Below, piece by piece: positions 35,695 through 47,339 of a stretch of 64,000 nt of DNA. How positions within the stretch are numbered: position 1 is the stretch's first letter; every line of letters begins with the position of its first letter. A program made the translations under genes and the position numbers. Source of the DNA: Mycogone perniciosa (Eukaryota > Ascomycota > Sordariomycetes > Hypocreales > Hypocreaceae); NCBI GenBank assembly GCA_025331125.1, contig JAOALB010000037.1, positions 1-64,000 on the forward strand, written 5' to 3'. The notes below the pieces were generated by a model that saw nothing but the letters and a program-made list of their open reading frames with translations, was not told the origin of the DNA and searched no databases.

Positions 35695-36094
35695 TGTCAC
35701 GACCCGACCCTCTTATGGCCGCATAAAGGGTCCAGGGCCATACGTACCCGAGAAGAACGACAGAACGACCAACCAATCAGGAAGGATTACTCTAATTACT
35801 GTAAACTTTAAATCACTTAAATTATAAAGCGTTAATTAAAGTAATCCAATATAACTATAAGCTGTATATAATTTAAGTATATTTGCTATATATCTCTTTT
35901 ATATATAAAATTAAATAAGTTATAATTATTTAATATAGTTATTTATATATTTATTAATAATTATATTTATTAATACTGCTTATTTTATAGAATTATAATT
36001 ATATTACTTTATTAAATATTTATTCTTAACTTCTTTATTAATATAAACCTATAGATTTTAATCTATTTTTAAAAAATTAATTTAAATTATTATA
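35695..36094 (+). repeat. G4 5' LTR, mutated only in its outer part
   Basis: 400 bases. The first 95 are like island DNA and the remainder is AT-rich. The end AAATTATTATA corresponds position by position to GGATCGTCACA at 27002-27012, every difference being G to A or C to T. Confidence 0.8.
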
Positions 36095-36221
36095 TATTAA
36101 TAATTTTTATTTAAAGGATCATGAAACTTTTTAAATAATATTATATATATATCTGTTATAGTATCCTCTTTTAAGAATTTTAAGATTTTACCTTTTACTT
36201 TACTTTTTTAAATAAAATAAA

Positions 36222-36268
36222 ATATAATAAAAATAAAAATAAAAATAAAAATAAAAATAAAAATAAAG
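36222..36268 (+). repeat. AAAAAT hexanucleotide run
   Basis: About seven tandem AAAAAT units in the G4 leader. Confidence 0.8.
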
Positions 36269-36380
36269 TTAATAAAATAAAATAACTTTATATTTATATA
36301 AAAAAAGCCTTTATATATATTAAGTTAACTTTATTAAATATAAATAATACTATTAATTTTTAATTACTAAAAATATTAAA

Positions 36381-36815
36381 AGTAATACTATTTATATAAA
36401 TAAAAATTGCTATTTATATAAATAGTTTATATATTACCTGCAAAAATCTCTTTATAGTACTTTATACTCTATAACTTAAACTATAGTAATAATACTATTA
36501 TAGTAATAATATTAATACTATTATAATAATAGATATCCCTATTAACCCTTTATTACTTTAATTTAAAGAGATAACTAGCTTTAATTTTATTAAAGAGGGG
36601 ATTAATAATATTTTACTAGCTAGATAGCCAGGAAAATAATTATCTTTTATATAGGTAAGGAATAAAGATTTATTATATACAGTAATTTAAAATACTGTAA
36701 ATAGCTATTATATAAAGAATTAAGTTATAAAGTATAAATAGCTATAAATAGATTTTTATAGGTAATAGATAAACTATTTATATAAATAGTAATTTTTATT
36801 TATATAAATAATACT
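36381..36815. repeat. large inverted repeat in the G4 leader
   Basis: Arms of about 100 bases (36381-36485 and 36712-36815) are inverted copies, for example CTATTTATATAAATA...TTGCTATTTATATAAATAG against its complement at 36770-36812, and ATTACCTGCAAAAATC against GATTTTTATAGGTAAT. It could be a mutated foldback or MITE inserted in the G4 element, or a leader structure. No target duplication can be defined in such AT-rich flanks. Confidence 0.6.
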
Positions 36816-37169
36816 ACTTAATATTAAAGTTTAATAATAAATTTAATATTAATAAGTAAATATAAATTATATTTATTAACTATAATTACTTTAAAAAAGT
36901 TAAAAAATACTTTTATTAATATTAATAAAATTATATTACAGAAAATAAAGTTATAAATTTCATTTAAAAAGGAAAATACTTTAATTATATTATATATTTT
37001 AAAGATTATACTTTTAAAGTATAAAGATAAAGTTATAATAATTAAGTAAATATAATAAAGTAAAAGTATATTAAAACTCTAATTTAAAGAAAAAAAAAAG
37101 GCTTTACTTTATATACTATATTAATAGTATACCTAAAGTAAAGGCTATAGGATTTAGATATAATATACC

Positions 37170-37574
37170 TATTACGGCACTGACTGTAACGCGATATTAA
37201 CGCCCTATTACGTAAGCTCTAGTTATATAAGCAGGCCTTAACGCATTCTTAGCTATAGCTTTCTATAAAGCCTTAGGGCTTCTTTACTCTTTACAGTATA
37301 ATAATAATATTTGCCTTAACCTGCCTTCCTATACTATAATAGTTTATACTATCCCTTAACTTGGCTGCGCTATCGCGAGGTATATACTTAACTAATTATA
37401 AACTTCCTTAAATTCCCCCTTTATTCTTAAACCTATAATAATACCTTTATAGCCTAGCCTTTACCCTTTAAATCCTATACCTATAAAAAATTAATTATAA
37501 GCGAGATAAATATAAATGCCTTAAACCTTACCCTATAACTTAACCTAGCCTAATAGACTATAATCTTTATTATA
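37170..37574 (+). repeat. G1 5' LTR
   Basis: 405 bases, begins TATTACGGCACTGACTGTAAC (first of the pair originally TG) and ends TTTATTATA. It is followed by AAGCTAGCGCC. If RIP changed TGG to TAG, the site reads TGGCGCC, a conventional tRNA 3'-end primer site. It is the inverse copy of 25628-26032. Confidence 0.88.
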
Positions 37575-38499
37575 AAGCTAGCGCCTTTCTTTTTTTTCTT
37601 TAAAACCCTATAAAAATCTAATATTAATAATAATTATATATATTTAAGAAATATAATTATTAAAAATAATAACTTTTATTATTAATTTTATTTCTTTAAT
37701 TAAATAATAAATAAAGGCTTAGCTTAATAGAAAAAATAAAAGTAAACCTTTAAATAGGAAATTTTAAAATATATAATTAAAAACTAAAATTTTAAAGTAT
37801 AAATTAAAGTTTAAATTAAAGCTTTAAATATAGCTTTACTGCTAAACTTTAAAAATAATAATTTATTTAACTGCTATTAAATTAAAGACTTTAAATAATT
37901 TAATAGTAAATAAAATAATATTATTAAATATTAATAAAAATATATTAATTAATACTTTTAAATTAATATTACTATTAAAAATAACTAGTTTATTTTTTAA
38001 TTAAATTTAAAAAGATTTTATATATTATAGGCCTTTTAAAAGGAAATATATATTAACTATAATAAAAAAGCTTTAATATTATTATTAAAACTTTTAATAA
38101 GTTTACTTACTAATATTAAAAGATTAATATAATACTTTTTATTAATTTTAATAAATAATATAAAATAATTAACTTATTTTAAAAAGTATTATAGTCTTTT
38201 AATAATCTATATATTTTAAATAAACCTTTTTAAAACTTTATAGTAAAATTATTTATAATAGGCTTTAAAAAGGCATTTACTATAATACTTTCTATATTAT
38301 TTAAATAAATTAATATTAATAAAGCTATTAATAATAGCAGTAATATTATTAACGCTAATAAAATAATTAAATAAATAACTAAGCGAATAACTAAACTGCT
38401 GCCTTAGCGTTAACCAGTAACTTAATATAGCTAAATACTATATATACTATACTACCTTGCCTTTAAGCCTTTTATAAGGAATATATCACTAAAGGACTA

Positions 38500-39330
38500 T
38501 ACTTTTACTGCAAAAAAGCAGGTTATAGCCTTAAGAAATGCAATAAAAAGAAGCAGGCTAATATAAGCCGAGGAAATCTATACTAGGCATAAAACTAAAA
38601 TCACTAAGTCTAGCTATACCAGCCACGCCCTAACCTGGCAGTACCCTAGGGCCAGCAGTAAAACAGCCTAGTAAGTTGCAAGCAGAGGTTAACTATAAAT
38701 AATACTGTTATCCCAGAATAAATTCACTGCTGCCTTTTGAATTAAAAGCCCTTTAAACTTAAATTAATAAACAGTAAATCCCTTTTAATACAAACTATAC
38801 TGTCCTTTATATATAATATTTATATTAATATAAAAGCTTTAATAAATAGCAGCTATATACTTTAAGCTTTTATTAGCTGCGCTTTTATTAAGCGATTTAG
38901 TATTACTATTTAATAATTACTATTTATTAAAAACCTTTTTTTTATTAATAAAAGTATAATTAATAGAATTTTAAACTTTTTTATTATATAAACTATAATT
39001 AGCCTTTATAAAGAACTTGGCCTTTTTTTTATTATAAATATCCCTAATAATATACCTATTATCTTTAGCCTTTTATAGTTAACAATATATAACTTTAATA
39101 TTAATTAAAAAGAATTAACTATTACTTTTAAATCCTATTATTATTATAACTATTCCCTTTTAAAAAATATAGCTAGCTTTATATAAGTTTTAATAGCAGT
39201 TAAAATAAAAAATAATTTTACTAAAACTAATATAAAAAATATATATTACTAGTAATTAATAGTTAAAAATACTTTAAATAAAGTAAAGCTTAATTTAATT
39301 AAATAAAAAAAGTATATTATACTAATAACT
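38500..39330 (+). pseudogene. G1 Gag zinc knuckle and protease relic
   Basis: The knuckle at 38500-38541 reads Y-F-Y-C-K-K-A-G-Y-S-L-K-K-C, which is C-x2-C-x4-H-x4-C with the first Cys (TGC to TAC) and the His (CAT to TAT) changed. About 330 bases further on, ALINSSYILQAFISC matches the gypsy retropepsin 'aLiDSGAs..FI' with Asp to Asn. Later, IPNNIPIIFSLL and similar fragments lead towards the reverse transcriptase linker. The frame is broken by stops and cut by copia-A at 39384. Confidence 0.75.
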
Positions 39331-39383
39331 ATTAATTAAAAATACTTAAAAAAAGGAAAACTATAACTTAATTAAAAAAGCAG

Positions 39384-39657
39384 TGTTGGGTTAGGTAGGC
39401 TAAGGACCTACCACTTATCAGCGCTTATTAGCGCTAGGGAGCTGTTATCTGCTTATATAGCAGATATAAGCTGATATATACATCGCGTAAGCGATATATT
39501 AAACTGTATAGGCGCTTACAATGTATACATTTTACATTTTCCTTTATATTAGCTATATATATATATAGTAAAGCCATTACAGTATATTTATTACTAGAAT
39601 CAAGCTTTATTACCATTTCTCTCTATATGCTATATAGCTATACCGCGCTCTGTAATA
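39384..39657 (+). repeat. copia-A 5' LTR (copy 2)
   Basis: The least mutated copy, beginning TGTTGGGTTAGG. It contains three hairpin-capable blocks: AGCGCTTATTAGCGCT, ATCTGCTTATATAGCAGAT and CATCGCGTAAGCGATATAT. A 60-codon minus-strand open frame inside it recurs in the 3' LTR and is not a gene. Confidence 0.92.
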
Positions 39658-39673
39658 GTTATAAGCCCAGGTA
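39658..39673 (+). promoter_or_regulatory. copia-A primer binding site, initiator-tRNA-half type
   Basis: GTTATAAGCCCAGGTA starts at the first base after the LTR. With G to A reversed it becomes GTTATGAGCCC, the complement of the anticodon arm (GGGCTCATAAC) of initiator tRNA-Met. Drosophila copia and relatives use that internal tRNA-Met region rather than the 3' CCA end. Copies at 9672 (ATTATAAGCTTAAATA) and 56153 (GTTATAAGCCTAGGTG) differ by transitions. Confidence 0.6.
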
Positions 39674-42600
39674 GTAACTACTAGAGTTACTAGAAACTTC
39701 CCTTAATATTAAATCTTTACCTTTACTTTTTCCCTTTACATTTAAGCTTTTAAAGCTACCTTTTATAATAAATAACGCAAAAGATATTACCTTTATAAAA
39801 CTGGATTTAATAGTTTAGTAAATTAAATAAATTACTGTTTTAAATAATTATACAATTACCGCGAAAATCTAGAATAAAGTTAATTTTAATCTCTTTAATT
39901 AAAATAATAACTATTTCCCTGCTTTAAAGCCACCTATTTTAATTAAAGTAAAAGAAACTGCTTTAAAAGCATTTAAAAAAAAAGCTACTTTAATAGATAT
40001 CTTTATTTATTATAATAGTTTACTTTATAAGCATTAATATATTATTGCCTTATATATTAAAAAGAGAAAGGCTAAAGCAGTAATCCTTAAATAAATATAA
40101 AAGACAGTTAATACTAGCATTTATACTTTAATCCTTATAAACTTTAAAGCTGTAACTTAAGCTCTAACTTTAGCCTTTACTACTATTAAAGTAATTAATA
40201 AAAATAATAAAAACTTAAACATTAAGTTTACTATTTACTAAATTATAAAAAAGCTTAAAAAATAATTAACTTTTTATAAAAATATAATAAATAAAAAAGT
40301 GCAGATTTTATATAAATATATTTTATATAATATAAAGCGTAAAAACTTAAAGCTAAAAGTATAATATATAAATTAAATGCATGTTTATATAAATACAGTA
40401 AAATATAAGCTCTTTAAAGTTACAGAAATAGCTGCCTAAAAGGGTTTCCTAAAAGCTATTAGAATATACTTTACCTTAAACTTTACTTTATACTACCTAT
40501 ATTATATAAATAGTTAAATTAAAAGCAGTAAAACTATTAAGATTTTCTCCTTTAATTAATTTAATCGACTTTTCCTAAATAGTATATAAAATACAGAAAA
40601 TTATATTTATAAACTTTATATAACGCTTAATAACTGCTTAAATAAAGCTATAGTAAATAATACTATATATTTAAAAGCTTTTTCTAGAAAAGAATACCTA
40701 TATAAATAGGAAAGGTATAATTAGCCCTTAAAAAACTATAATATACTATTTACTCCACTTAAAGGAAAACCTAATAAAAAAAGGAAATATATCTTTAACC
40801 TGCAATAAACTGCAGAAATTTATATTTACCTTTAAGAAAATAAATAGTATATACTCTGTAATAAGTTTAGTAAAAAAGGTATTAATTTTATAGCCCTAGC
40901 TTAAAAAGGTATAGCTTTAACTGTTATAGCTGCCTTAATCTCTTTAAACTTAATTAATAAAGAAAATGCAAGCCTTATAGTATATATAATAAATATATTA
41001 ATATATACTAATATATAGGATATACTTTACTGCCTCTTTTAAAGCACTTTTCTTAATACCTATAATGCTATTTATTTAATAAATAATAAGAATTACTTTA
41101 TTCCTAGCTTTATTATTTTAAGTATAAAAAATAACTATATTAAAGTAGGAGGAGCTAGGTATTTTATAGCTAAAAAAGATACTGCCTATTAAAGGATACT
41201 CTCTATAATCTATACTAAAAGGCAGTGCATTTAATAAAACTTATAGATATAGCTATAGTTAAAAGATTTTATATTAATATTATATTTTTATTAAAGCTTT
41301 AAAAAGTAGGAATATAACGTATACAGTATAATAATATACTTTATACTAATACAGTAAATTTAAATACAGTTATAAGGAAAGTAAAGTATAGGTATAATCT
41401 TTTATTTCTTTAATATAAACCTTTATCGCTTTATATTGCCTTTATCTCTAAATATACGATTTTAAATAGTATAACTGCTTTATTTATTTTTCTTTATATA
41501 AACTACTATATCTATATAATATTAAAAAGAAAGAAAAGATTAATATATAACCTATTAATACTATATAATAACTTAAAGCAGCTTTAATACCTATAATTAA
41601 AACATTTAAGCCTAGAAGCGCTTAAAATACTAGTAAAAAACGCAAAGAATATATGTATTAAAGGAATTATATAAATAGAGTATAAAGCCTATACTGTTAT
41701 ATATATAAAATAAATTATCTTTCGCAGAATATTTAAAAAATAAATATTAAAACTATTCTTTAAAATACATTAAAATCTTTAAAACTATCTTTATAGTTAT
41801 AATAAAGATAATTAACTTTTAATACTTAAAAAGAAATATACTTTATAGTTATATATATACTTTTTATTAAATAAAAAATAAAATACTATCTTTAATACTT
41901 TTTTTAACTTTATAAATATAGTAAAAACGCAATATAATATTTTAATATATCTTTTTAGGCAAAATTATAAAAAAGCTATAATTACAGTTAAAGGCTTAAT
42001 ATACTTTTAGATGTAAATAAATATAAAAGGAATTATCTTAAAGCTCGCCCCTTTTTATATATATAAGCCAAATAGTGCCTTAAAGCGCGCAGGTTAAGAG
42101 ATTATAAATGAATTAATAAAGATACTTAAAGCTGCAAGCCTTTTAATTAATTTATAGCCTAAAAGTATAAAAGCTATAGTATATATTATTAATATAAGTT
42201 TTATATATACCTTTAATATAATATAACCTATTAAAAAATTAAAGTAATAGTTCCGCGATTTCGCGCCCCTTTTAATAAAAGAGCTATCTATAAACCTATA
42301 GCTAAATTAAAGCAGACTTTATATATATAGCTACTGCATTTATATACTTAATAAAAACAATAAAGCTAGCTAAAATAAAAGAGAATTTAAAATAAAGCTT
42401 AAAGGCCTAATTAAATATTTTATTAAATATACTGCAAATAATATATATTGCATTTAATTACCCTACCTAGTTAAAGTAATTATTATAAAGAATATACAGT
42501 TTAATAAAATTAACTTTTTTAATAGTAAAGAAAAAAGTATAGATAAGCTATTTATAGTTAAATTAAATAAATTATTTAATAAAATTAAAGAAAATAAACT

Positions 42601-43899
42601 AGAATTTAAACTCTTTTTAATATATATTCCTGCAGTAAAAAATACCTTTATAGGTAATATAAAAAGAAAGGTATACCTTTAAAGGTAAAAAGTATATAAA
42701 ATATTAAGATTAGTTTAATAAATGCTTTAAGTAAACTATTAATATACTTAAAAAGACCTTTTAATCTTTAAACACTAAAGGCTACTTTAAAACAGTTAAT
42801 CTCTATAAATAAAACTAGCGCGCTAACAAAAACCCTAAATAATACTTTTAAAAGCAATTTACCCTTTTTTAAAGAAAAAAAGCTAATAGAAAAACAGCTT
42901 TATATATTAAAACTGCATTACTTCATAAAAGAAAATAAACTATTATAGCTAAAGGCAAATTAATATATAAAAGACTTATTTACTTTTATATTAAAAAAGT
43001 AAATCTTAAAAGGAAAGCCAGCTAATAATTCCTTAAACAGTAAAGTAATAGTTAATATTTATAAAAGTATAAAACTTTAAAGGAAATAACCTATAAAGTT
43101 AATAAATATTTCCTAGAATATAGAATTAAAATATATACCTTAAGTATTACTTTAAAGGATAATAAGCCTAGTATATATTTAATAATTATAAAACTTTTTA
43201 ATTTAATATTATATTAACAGCTAGTTAATTAATAAAACCTAATAAATAATAAACTAAAAAGTATAGTAATAGTATTTACTATTTTTAATATAGTAATAAA
43301 TTAAAAAGCTTCCCTTTAAAAAAGTATTACTTTTAATAAATAAATTATTTATTAAAAGGATTTAGCAAAACCGTTAAAAGACTAAAAAGAGTTTATAAAA
43401 CACTTATTTAAAGCTAAATTTAAATAAACTGTATATAATAAAATTCACTCTTTATACGTAAAAGGAACCTAGTAAAAAATACTATACTTAAAGGTAAAGA
43501 TAAAGCTATTACCTATATATTAAGTTTTTATATATAAGTTTAATTAAAACAGAAATCTAGAATACTATAAAGCTTAACTTATAGTTTAAAGGGATTTATA
43601 AAAATACTTTATAATAAAGAGTATATATATAGCTATACTAGCAGCGCGTTTTTTCTATATATTTATTACTTTAATAGTAAAATTTAACTTTAAGTTAAAG
43701 CAGTATAATATCAAAAACATTTTTTTAATACTTTAAAAAATAAAGATTTAAAATTAATTATATATAAACTTTTTAAAAGTTTTAAGCTATTAAATATTTA
43801 TTTAAACTTTATTAAAGCTTTATATAGGCTAAAGGATTTATTAAAATTATAATTTAATAAATTATCTTTAACTTTAAAAAACTAAAAGTTAATTTTAAG

Positions 43900-44900
43900 C
43901 TTTAAAGAGCCTTACCTTTTCTATAATTAAATTCAAAAGATTATTATTATATTTTATATAAATAATATTTTAATTATATATTATTATAATAATAAAGCTT
44001 TTTATATAAAACTATTAAATACTTTTAAAGTAAAGTATAAGCTTTATAATAAAAGGGATATATAATAGTTTTTAAATATTAAAATTACTTAAAACTATAA
44101 AGAGTATAGGATATACTTTTCTTATAAAACCTATCTTTAAAGAATTATAAAATAATTTAAGCTTAATAATAAAATATAACTTCCTATAGTTTTAATATTA
44201 ATTATAAAGTTTAAAAAAGCTATAATATAAGCTATAAAAGTAGCTATTAAAATATATTAAAAAAAAGTAAAATTTATATTTTATATAGCTATTATAATAA
44301 AGCTAGATATAGTATATAGCGCTTTAGCTTTATTGCAGTTTTTAATTAACTTTAATAAGAAATACTTTAAAGCAGTTAATTAACTAATCTATTATCTATA
44401 TATATAGCGCTTTTTAACTCTTTAATATAAAAAGCAAAGCAAAATATAAGTTTTAACTGCCTTAAGCGATATTTCTTTTATTGATAATATAAATACCTAG
44501 AAATTATTTTAAAGGTATTTTATTATACTCTTTTTAAGCTTTATCCTATAAGATACTATACACGAAAGTATAATTAATATATCTATAATTAAAGTAAAGT
44601 TATTTACCTTTACTTAAATAATAAAAAAAGCAATAAATTTATATTACCTTTTTTAAAAAATAAAATTTAGCTTTAATATTAATTAAAATATTAACTGTAA
44701 TAATTAATTAACTATATATTTTATAATTAAAGAAAGTATATAAGTTAATACTTACCTGTATTATATTAATATACAAAATATATAACTTTAATAAAAATAT
44801 TAAAAAAAATCGTTTTTAATCTTTTATCTTTTTATTAACTTTATACCTGCTAATAGGCTTATTAAAGCCTTTTTTTAATAGCGCTTTAAATACTTTAAAG
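43900..44900 (+). pseudogene. copia-A reverse transcriptase C-part and RNase H relic
   Basis: The active-site box reads F-Y-I-N-N-I-L-I (NN codons at 43961-43966) where copia enzymes have YVDD. It is followed by LLNTFKVKYKL ('f.mkdlG..' region), AIIIKLDIVYSALAL ('a.TRPDIa.avs.ls'), SDISFIDN at 44465-44488 ('DAdwAgd.d') and an outline of 'STtEAEl.Al..a.kEai.l..l'. The end matches the 'R.kHidi....R' block and then LLNLIDI, typical of fungal copia Pol C-termini. Catalytic Asp codons are Asn in reverse transcriptase, and stops replace Gln and Trp. Fully inactive, but it fixes the class as Ty1/copia. Confidence 0.82.
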
Positions 44901-45469
44901 TACTATTAAATTTAATAGATATATAGTTACTAAAATAGAATATATAAAAGTATAAAAAACTATTTAATTTTAATTTAAAGGCTGCTTACTATAAAAGGTA
45001 TACTTTATTATTATAATAATTAATTATTAAAAGCTTTCTACCTTTCGCGTATTTATATATAAAAGCTATTATTATTATGATTATTTAAAATAGCTGCCTT
45101 TTTAATATAAATTAAATCCTTTTCCTTTAATTAATTAAATTAAAGGTATAATGCCTTTTTATATTAAATTATTATTTAATTATAATAGCTTATAAATATA
45201 TAAAGAAAAACTAATATATTTATTTAATTATTATTTTTATTTATAGCTTAAAAAAGCTAATATATAATTAATATAAATATTAAATAACTATAAAGTATAT
45301 AATTAATTAAAATAATATTATAAAAGTAAAAAAGAAATATATTAAAAAGCATATTAATAGTTATTATTAAAATAAATAATATACCGCTAAAAGTAAATTA
45401 TAGTAATATATTAAAAGAAATCTCTTTTACCAGTAATTATTAAATTTAAATAACCTTTATAAAAAGGGG

Positions 45470-45712
45470 ATAATAGTATAGTAGTAAAGGCAATAATAGG
45501 AGTAAAGGTAAAAGTAAAGACTGCTGCGGGAGCAGCTGCAGTAAAAGCAGTAACTAAAATAGTAGCAGTAATAATAAAAGTAAAGGCCGGAGCAGGAGCA
45601 GGAGCAGTAATAAAAGCTGCAGGAGTAAAAGGAGGAGCTAATAAAGACGCCGCAGCATATAGTTTAGTAAAGGCTTCCTCGCGATTCCTAGTAAGCCTTA
45701 ACTTTAAATAAA
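45470..45712 (+). other. Ala/Lys/Gly-rich low-complexity stretch 3' of copia-A pol
   Basis: About 80 codons without a stop up to TAA at about 45710, dominated by GTA, GCA, AAA, AAG and GGA codons. Since RIP turns GCA into GTA, the ancestral frame would be Ala/Lys/Gly/Thr-rich. The minus strand is also open here and would be Ala/Pro/Thr-rich, so the strand is uncertain. Copy 3 has the corresponding stretch at about 61960-62170. It lies in the roughly 1.4 kb between RNase H and the 3' LTR, beyond the usual end of copia Pol. Confidence 0.5.
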
Positions 45713-46332
45713 AGAGAGGCTAAGTAATTAAACTAGCCAGTGCAATAATAAACACTAAATTAATTAAAGTAAAAGCTAATATAAAAGTAATAGCTGGCGC
45801 AGGAGCAGTAATAGGTATAGCTATTTAAAGATAATTAATGCTATAATAAACTACCTTTAAAAGGCAACTGCAATTACATTTAATTAAAGAAGTATTTTTA
45901 TTTTGCAATTTTATTATTAGTTAATAAAAGTATATTATAAAAAGAATACGCGAAAAGTATAATATTTATTAAAGCTATATTAATACTGCTAATATTACTG
46001 TTATTAATAATAATAATAATATTAATAATTAAAGAAAAAAAGTAAAGAATAAAGTTAAAGGATAGTTAATATATTTATTTTAACTATTTAAATTAATTTA
46101 CCTGCTTAAAGAGCTTTATTATTTAACTTCCTATTATTATAAATTAATAATAGCTATAGCGTTTATATCCTTTTTACCTTTAATAATAAAATATTAATAT
46201 ATATTTATAATAAAGGAGCTTTTAATTAAGTAAAAGAGGCTTTAAAAGCGCAGCTAAACAGTGATAATATTATAAATAGACTAGGATAGCAGTTAATAAA
46301 GCATTAAGAATAGCTTTATTAACTAGGGGGTA

Positions 46333-46606
46333 TATTAGGTTAAGTAGGCTAAAGACCTATTATTTATTAGCGTTTATTAGTGTTAAGGATCTTTTATCTG
46401 CTTATATAGCAGATATAAGCTAATATATATATTATATAAGCGATATATTAGACTGTATAGGCGCTTACAACGCATATATTCTATATTTTCCTTTATATTA
46501 GCTATATATATATATAGCGAGGCTATTACAGTATATTTATTACTAGAATCAAGCTTTATTCCCATTTCTCTTTATACTCTATATAGCTATACTGCGCTCT
46601 GCAATA
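46333..46606 (+). repeat. copia-A 3' LTR (copy 2)
   Basis: 274 bases, TATTAGGTTAAG to CTGCAATA, directly after AACTAGGGGGTA. Same length as the 5' LTR, differing mainly by transitions. Confidence 0.92.
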
Positions 46607-47339
46607 AGGAGTTTATAAACTATATATTTTATAAACCTTAATATTAAACTAAAATTACTATATAACCTGTAAGTATAGTAAAACTAAGAATAAAGAAATA
46701 TAAGTATAGATAATCCTAAACTAAATATATATAAATCCGCTGCCTGCCTTTATAATTTATAGTTAACAATAAAAAGAAAACCTTTATTAAAGCTACTATT
46801 ATTATCTTTTAATATACTACTGTTATAAAACTAAACTAAACTTTAAAATTAAAAAGTATATTTAAATATAGTAGATATATAAATAATAGCAGCTATAAAC
46901 TTTATTACTTTTCATTATTAACTATATATTTATATAATAAAAGTAATTTGAAAAAAGATTAATTAAACTATTAGAATTTAAAAAATAGCGCTTATTAGCC
47001 TATTAAAGCTTTTACATAAGTTTTTTTAAGAAATATTTAAAGGATAAAGAGACTATATTAAAGTAAAAATAATATTATTAAAAGAAATATATAACTTTAT
47101 TAATAAATATTACTCTTTAATATAGTTAAAAAAGATTATAGCTATTAATATAAAGAAACTTATGGTAGGAAAACTTAAATTTAATAAACTAGATATTTTA
47201 AAGAAACTGCTATTTTAGCTATATAACTTATATAATACTTTCCTGCTAAAAACAGTAAATAAACTTCCTTTATAATAGGCCTAAAACTATAAAATTAAAG
47301 TATTACTAAAGGAAAACCCTTTATATTAAAGGAATACGC

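Larger units (their letters stand above)
35695..37169 (+). mobile_element. gypsy family G4, 5' LTR and gag start
   Basis: The LTR (35695-36094) starts TGTCACGACCCGACC. About its first 95 bases are unmutated; from about 35790 it becomes AT-rich. About 36870-37030 is collinear with the minus-strand gag fragment at 9290-9060. The element is cut at 37169 by insertion of G1. A large inverted repeat and an AAAAAT run lie in the leader. Confidence 0.72.
39384..46606 (+). mobile_element. copia family A copy 2, complete
   Basis: 7223 bases bounded by 274-base LTRs (39384-39657 and 46333-46606). Plus-strand order: PBS-like site, gag, knuckle region (about 40840), protease, integrase (about 41560-42450), reverse transcriptase, RNase H (separate entry), then about 1.4 kb more before a GGGGG-containing tract (46325-46330) and the 3' LTR. 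Flanking five bases are AGCAG (left) and AGGAG (right), a near-duplication as expected for target sites. It interrupts G1 between protease and reverse transcriptase. All frames carry RIP-type stops. Confidence 0.9.

Noticed and set aside
26626..36094. Whole island as the interior of one giant LTR element
   Set aside because: Both G4 LTRs have G4 coding sequence on their outer sides (3' end with a purine tract on the left, gag start on the right), so they are a 3' and a 5' LTR of separate insertions, and the island holds no gag or pol.
39434..39616. 60-codon minus-strand open frame, repeated at 46383-46565
   Set aside because: It lies wholly within the copia-A LTR on both sides of the element. 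Conservation is explained by LTR identity, and the peptide has no protein-like features.
45470..45712. Repeat-rich stretch as a CRISPR-like or tandem DNA repeat
   Set aside because: It is irregular codon-scale low complexity with no fixed unit or spacer; CRISPR is not expected in a fungus.
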